Source: Bacillota bacterium
Lineage (GTDB): Bacteria; Bacillota; Bacilli; Alicyclobacillales; SLC66
Assembly: GCA_021821225.1 (NCBI GenBank)
Contig: JAKACR010000050.1
Span: 1-13,561 of the forward strand
DNA length: 13,561 nt
Reading direction: 5' to 3'
A program made the translations under genes and the position numbers. Of the stretch, positions 11,413 through 13,561 are shown one piece after another. How positions within the stretch are numbered: position 1 is the stretch's first letter; each line of letters opens with the position of its first letter. Below the pieces are notes generated by a model, which was not told the DNA's origin, made no database searches, and worked only from the letters and a program-made list of their open reading frames with translations.

Positions 11413-12144
11413 ATGAGCCAGCAGAGCCAGAGCAGGACGAGCCAAGAAGAGCCGAGCGTAGGATTGGACCTTGAGCGCATTGTATTTCTCGGACGGACAT
11501 GGGAGGAGTACCTGCTCATGTTCAACCTCTCGCCAGAGGATATGGCGCAACGCACAATTCTCGACTGCCCCGCGGGCGCATGCGCCTTCACCGCCCGCGC
11601 CAATCGCCACGGCATCGCCGCAACGGCGGCCGACATCGCCTACCGTCATCCGGTGGATGAACTGGAACACAAAGGACAACGGGATCTCGAACTCGTCATG
11701 CAGTCCATGGACGCATCGGAACGACAGTACGAATGGGGCTATTTCAGGAATGTCGGCGAACTGAGGGCGGCGCGCGCCGCGGCGCTTGCCGAAACCATCG
11801 CGGACATGCGCGCGCATGGGCAGGAGCGCTACGTGCCCGCGGAATTGCCCGATTTGCCGTTTACAGACGGACAGTTTGACCTGACGCTGTCCGCGCACTT
11901 TCTGTTCATGTACGCGGACAGGCTGGGTCACGCCTTTCACCTCGCCACGCTGGCGGAACTGATGCGGGTGACGCGCAAGGAAATCCGCATCTTCCCCACC
12001 GTGGATCTTACAAGCAGACGTTATCCGCACATGGATGGCCTGATCTCCTTTGCCTCCGGTCTTGGCTGGCGGGCACAGGAGGTTCGGGTCGGCTATGAAT
12101 TCCAAAAACAAGCGAACACCCTGTTGAAACTGACCGCACAATGA
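11413..12144 (+). CDS. Class I SAM-dependent methyltransferase-like protein
   Basis: A 243-residue protein with a Rossmann methyltransferase layout. Motif I is ILDCPAGACAFTARA (residues 49-63) with the glycine-containing SAM loop. An acidic residue ends strand 2 (AADIAY, D74). A motif-IV-like strand (LPFTDGQFDLTLSAHFLFMY, about 148-168) follows an all-helical insert, then a LAELMRVTRKEIRIFP strand and a C-terminal beta hairpin. The substrate is unknown. The class often occurs in Bacilli as uncharacterised methyltransferases. Start: ATG 11413 with GAGAGGAG 10 nt upstream; an out-of-frame GTG at 11408 ends at once. The epimerase gene begins 61 bp downstream on the same strand and may share its transcript. 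Confidence 0.8.
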   Translation: MSQQSQSRTSQEEPSVGLDLERIVFLGRTWEEYLLMFNLSPEDMAQRTILDCPAGACAFTARANRHGIAATAADIAYRHPVDELEHKGQRDLELVMQSMDASERQYEWGYFRNVGELRAARAAALAETIADMRAHGQERYVPAELPDLPFTDGQFDLTLSAHFLFMYADRLGHAFHLATLAELMRVTRKEIRIFPTVDLTSRRYPHMDGLISFASGLGWRAQEVRVGYEFQKQANTLLKLTAQ

Positions 12145-12170
12145 CGCCGCTGGGTTCATTCCAAAATCTG

Positions 12171-12190
12171 CGCCGCGCGGCCAAGCGGCG
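12171..12190 (+). promoter_or_regulatory. Hairpin abutting the epimerase gene SD
   Basis: CGCCGC (12171-12176) and GCGGCG (12185-12190) form a 6-bp GC stem with an 8-nt loop. SD AAGGAG begins at the next base (12191). No T-run is present. Confidence 0.4.
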
Positions 12191-12205
12191 AAGGAGTGCG
12201 TCACA

Positions 12206-13129
12206 GTGGCGGACATCATGATCGCGGGCGGTACGGGCTTCATCGGAATGCGTCTGACGCAGGCCCTTGCGGCGCGCGGATTCGGCGTCATTCACCTGCG
12301 GCATCAGAGACAGGCGAAGCCCGACCCGTCACAGGCAGCCGTACGGTCCGTCACCTACGCCGATCTGGCCGCCGCCGGACCGGACAGCCATGACGCGGCG
12401 GCTGTCGTCAATCTCGCGGGCCGGTCCATCAGCGAAGGGCGATGGACAACAGCGCAAAAACAGCAGATCCTCGACACCCGCCTGCGCGCGACCGAGACCG
12501 TCGCGAACGCCATCGCACGCGGCGCGGTGCGCCCCGCCGTCTTGGTGAATGCGTCGGCCGTCGGCTATTACGGCGCGAGCCCGTCGCGCACGTTCACAGA
12601 AGAGGACGGGCCTGCCGCGTCTGATTTTCTTTCGACCGTGTGTTCGCGGTGGGAGCAGGCGGCCTGCACCGTTGAGCCGATTGGCGTGCGTGTCGTCCTG
12701 GCAAGGCTCGGAGTGGTCCTTGGCAGCAGCCGCGGCGCATTGGGGGCACTCGCCCTGCCCTACCGCCTGCATGCGGGCGGACCACTCGGCAGCGGCGCCC
12801 AGATTGTCTCCTGGATCCACATCGATGATGCAGTCGCACTTTTTCTATGGGTGCTCAACCGTGTGGACCTGTCCGGTCCGGTCAACTTCACGGCTCCCAC
12901 CCCGGTCGCGATGAATGAACTTGGACAGGAAATCGCCGCCGTTCTGCGCACCCGGCACTGGCTGCCGACGCCCGCGTGGGTGCTACGCGCCGCCCTGGGA
13001 GAAAAAGCGGACATGATCCTCGCTGGCCAGCGGGTGATCCCGCAAAAGGCACTGCGCTCCGGATTCACATTCCGCCATCCCACACTGGAGAGTGCGCTGC
13101 GCGATCTGCTGGGCCGGGACATGGGGTAG
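12206..13129 (+). CDS. TIGR01777-family NAD(P)-dependent epimerase (YfhF-like)
   Basis: A 307-residue extended SDR-fold protein. The nucleotide-binding glycine motif is GGTGFIG (residues 8-14). VVNLAGRSISEGRWT (about 73-87) is the family-typical NLAG segment. NASAVGYYG (about 114-122) includes the Ser/Tyr active-site region, SWIHIDDAV is a conserved block, and the C-terminal region (GEKADMILAGQRVIPQKALRSGFTFRHPTLESAL) is diagnostic of this family, which includes B. subtilis YfhF and E. coli YfcH. The family length is about 300, so it is complete. The substrate is not established for the family. Start: GTG 12206, 9 nt after AAGGAG (12191-12196), following the methyltransferase gene by 61 bp. 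Confidence 0.92.
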   Translation: MADIMIAGGTGFIGMRLTQALAARGFGVIHLRHQRQAKPDPSQAAVRSVTYADLAAAGPDSHDAAAVVNLAGRSISEGRWTTAQKQQILDTRLRATETVANAIARGAVRPAVLVNASAVGYYGASPSRTFTEEDGPAASDFLSTVCSRWEQAACTVEPIGVRVVLARLGVVLGSSRGALGALALPYRLHAGGPLGSGAQIVSWIHIDDAVALFLWVLNRVDLSGPVNFTAPTPVAMNELGQEIAAVLRTRHWLPTPAWVLRAALGEKADMILAGQRVIPQKALRSGFTFRHPTLESALRDLLGRDMG

Positions 13130-13140
13130 ACTCTCCCAAC

Positions 13141-13198
13141 CCGGATACGCGGATCGAAGTGTGGGTCGAAACGTGGGTCGCAGCATGGCCGCATCCGG
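13141..13198. terminator. Inverted repeat between convergent genes
   Basis: CCGGATacGCGG (13141-13152) pairs with CCGCATCCGG (13189-13198), leaving a 2-nt bulge and a long loop that holds two copies of GTGGGTCG. It begins 11 nt after the epimerase stop and lies before the end of the opposing methyltransferase gene. There is no T-run, so a termination role is only suggested by position. Confidence 0.3.
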
Positions 13199-13237
13199 TA
13201 ACCCCCGATTCGCAACTCATCCCGGACAACGCCCCGC

Positions 13238-13561
13238 TCACTTTTCCCGCGGCGCCCATGAGAGCAGAGCGACCCGGTGGTTTCGGGGTTGCATGAACTC
13301 TTCGCGCCGCTCCTGCAGGATCCGGTTCAAGCGCTCCGTCGCTTCCGCGTCGCCTTCAATCCGAAGTCTGCGCGCCAGCATCGGAAGGGCTTCCTTCGGG
13401 TCCGACCACCGTGGACCGAACGGCTCTGAGAAGATGCGCACATCTGCCATGATCCCCGCGTTCAGGAGTTGGGGATAAATATCGGCAAACGCCGGCATGT
13501 GCGGCGGGGATTCATGAGAACGAAACAGTGACCACAACGGCGCTAGGAGGCTGTCCGAGTA
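13238..13561 (-). CDS. C-terminal part of a class I SAM-dependent methyltransferase (cut by window edge)
   Basis: 107 residues are visible and the frame stays open to the right edge, so the catalytic N-terminal Rossmann domain lies outside the window. The visible part (SLLAPLW, PPHMPAFADIYPQLLNAGIMADVRIF, RWSDPKEALPMLARRL, then VALLSWAPREK at the end) matches, from memory, the C-terminal region of uncharacterised bacterial class I methyltransferases. These have an APLW...RPPMPTYADLYPLL-like segment, a W-dxxEAL helix and a final strand. The TTG at 13537 is probably internal, because upstream codons (YSDSLLAP) continue the family pattern. It converges on the epimerase gene. Confidence 0.72.
   Translation of the reverse strand, partial: YSDSLLAPLWSLFRSHESPPHMPAFADIYPQLLNAGIMADVRIFSEPFGPRWSDPKEALPMLARRLRIEGDAEATERLNRILQERREEFMQPRNHRVALLSWAPREK

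Noticed and set aside
10960..12291. 443-codon minus-strand open frame across the methyltransferase
   Set aside because: The plus-strand genes here have SDs and recognisable families. This frame shows no domain and begins inside the epimerase gene.

Overview
The window looks like a chromosomal segment of a moderately GC-rich, endospore-forming Firmicute, probably in or near the Alicyclobacillaceae. The reasons are strong AGGAGG-type ribosome binding sites, GTG starts, an S-layer-homology (SLH) surface protein with YcdB/YcdC repeats, a YodB/CatR-like HxlR regulator, a VmlR/Vga-like ABC-F protein and a tiny YjcZ-like membrane peptide. No rRNA, tRNA, CRISPR array or intact mobile element is visible. 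The genus is an inference; no database was searched.

Region 1 (1-2617) has visibly lower GC than what follows. It carries a DNA-binding XRE protein whose C-terminal half is an exact 59-residue tandem repeat (247-1251), then an MFS drug-exporter-like gene (1307-2617), probably one regulator/exporter unit. Region 2 (2618-4766) is an antibiotic-resistance-type ABC-F ATPase (2946-4766) behind a long leader. That leader contains a promoter candidate, a 7-codon upstream ORF, two competing base-pairings and an 8-nt sequence perfectly complementary to the ABC-F Shine-Dalgarno (SD) region. This looks like a translational attenuator and is the most interesting signal in the window.

Region 3 (4767-9592) is a cell-surface module: a secreted YcdB/YcdC + SLH protein (4980-7316) behind a multi-hairpin leader, then an OmpR-type response regulator (7391-8074) and a sensor histidine kinase (8071-9552) that overlap by 4 nt. 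A tandem 10-bp repeat flanked by a perfect 10-bp inverted repeat lies just before the response regulator. A perfect 15-bp hairpin closes the unit.

Region 4 (9593-11352) holds small genes: a CDGSH iron-sulfur protein (minus), a divergent 33-residue single-span membrane peptide with a SigK-like promoter motif, a YodB/CatR-like redox-sensing repressor (minus), a possible small ORF upstream of it (minus), and a membrane protein with a damaged zinc knuckle (plus). Region 5 (11353-13561) has a SAM-dependent methyltransferase and a TIGR01777-type NAD(P)-dependent epimerase (both plus), then the C-terminal part of a second methyltransferase entering from the right edge (minus).

A theme across regions is that several genes have an inverted repeat ending at, or a few bases before, the SD sequence (MFS, ABC-F, SLH protein, response regulator, epimerase). 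Much of the regulation here may be at RNA level.
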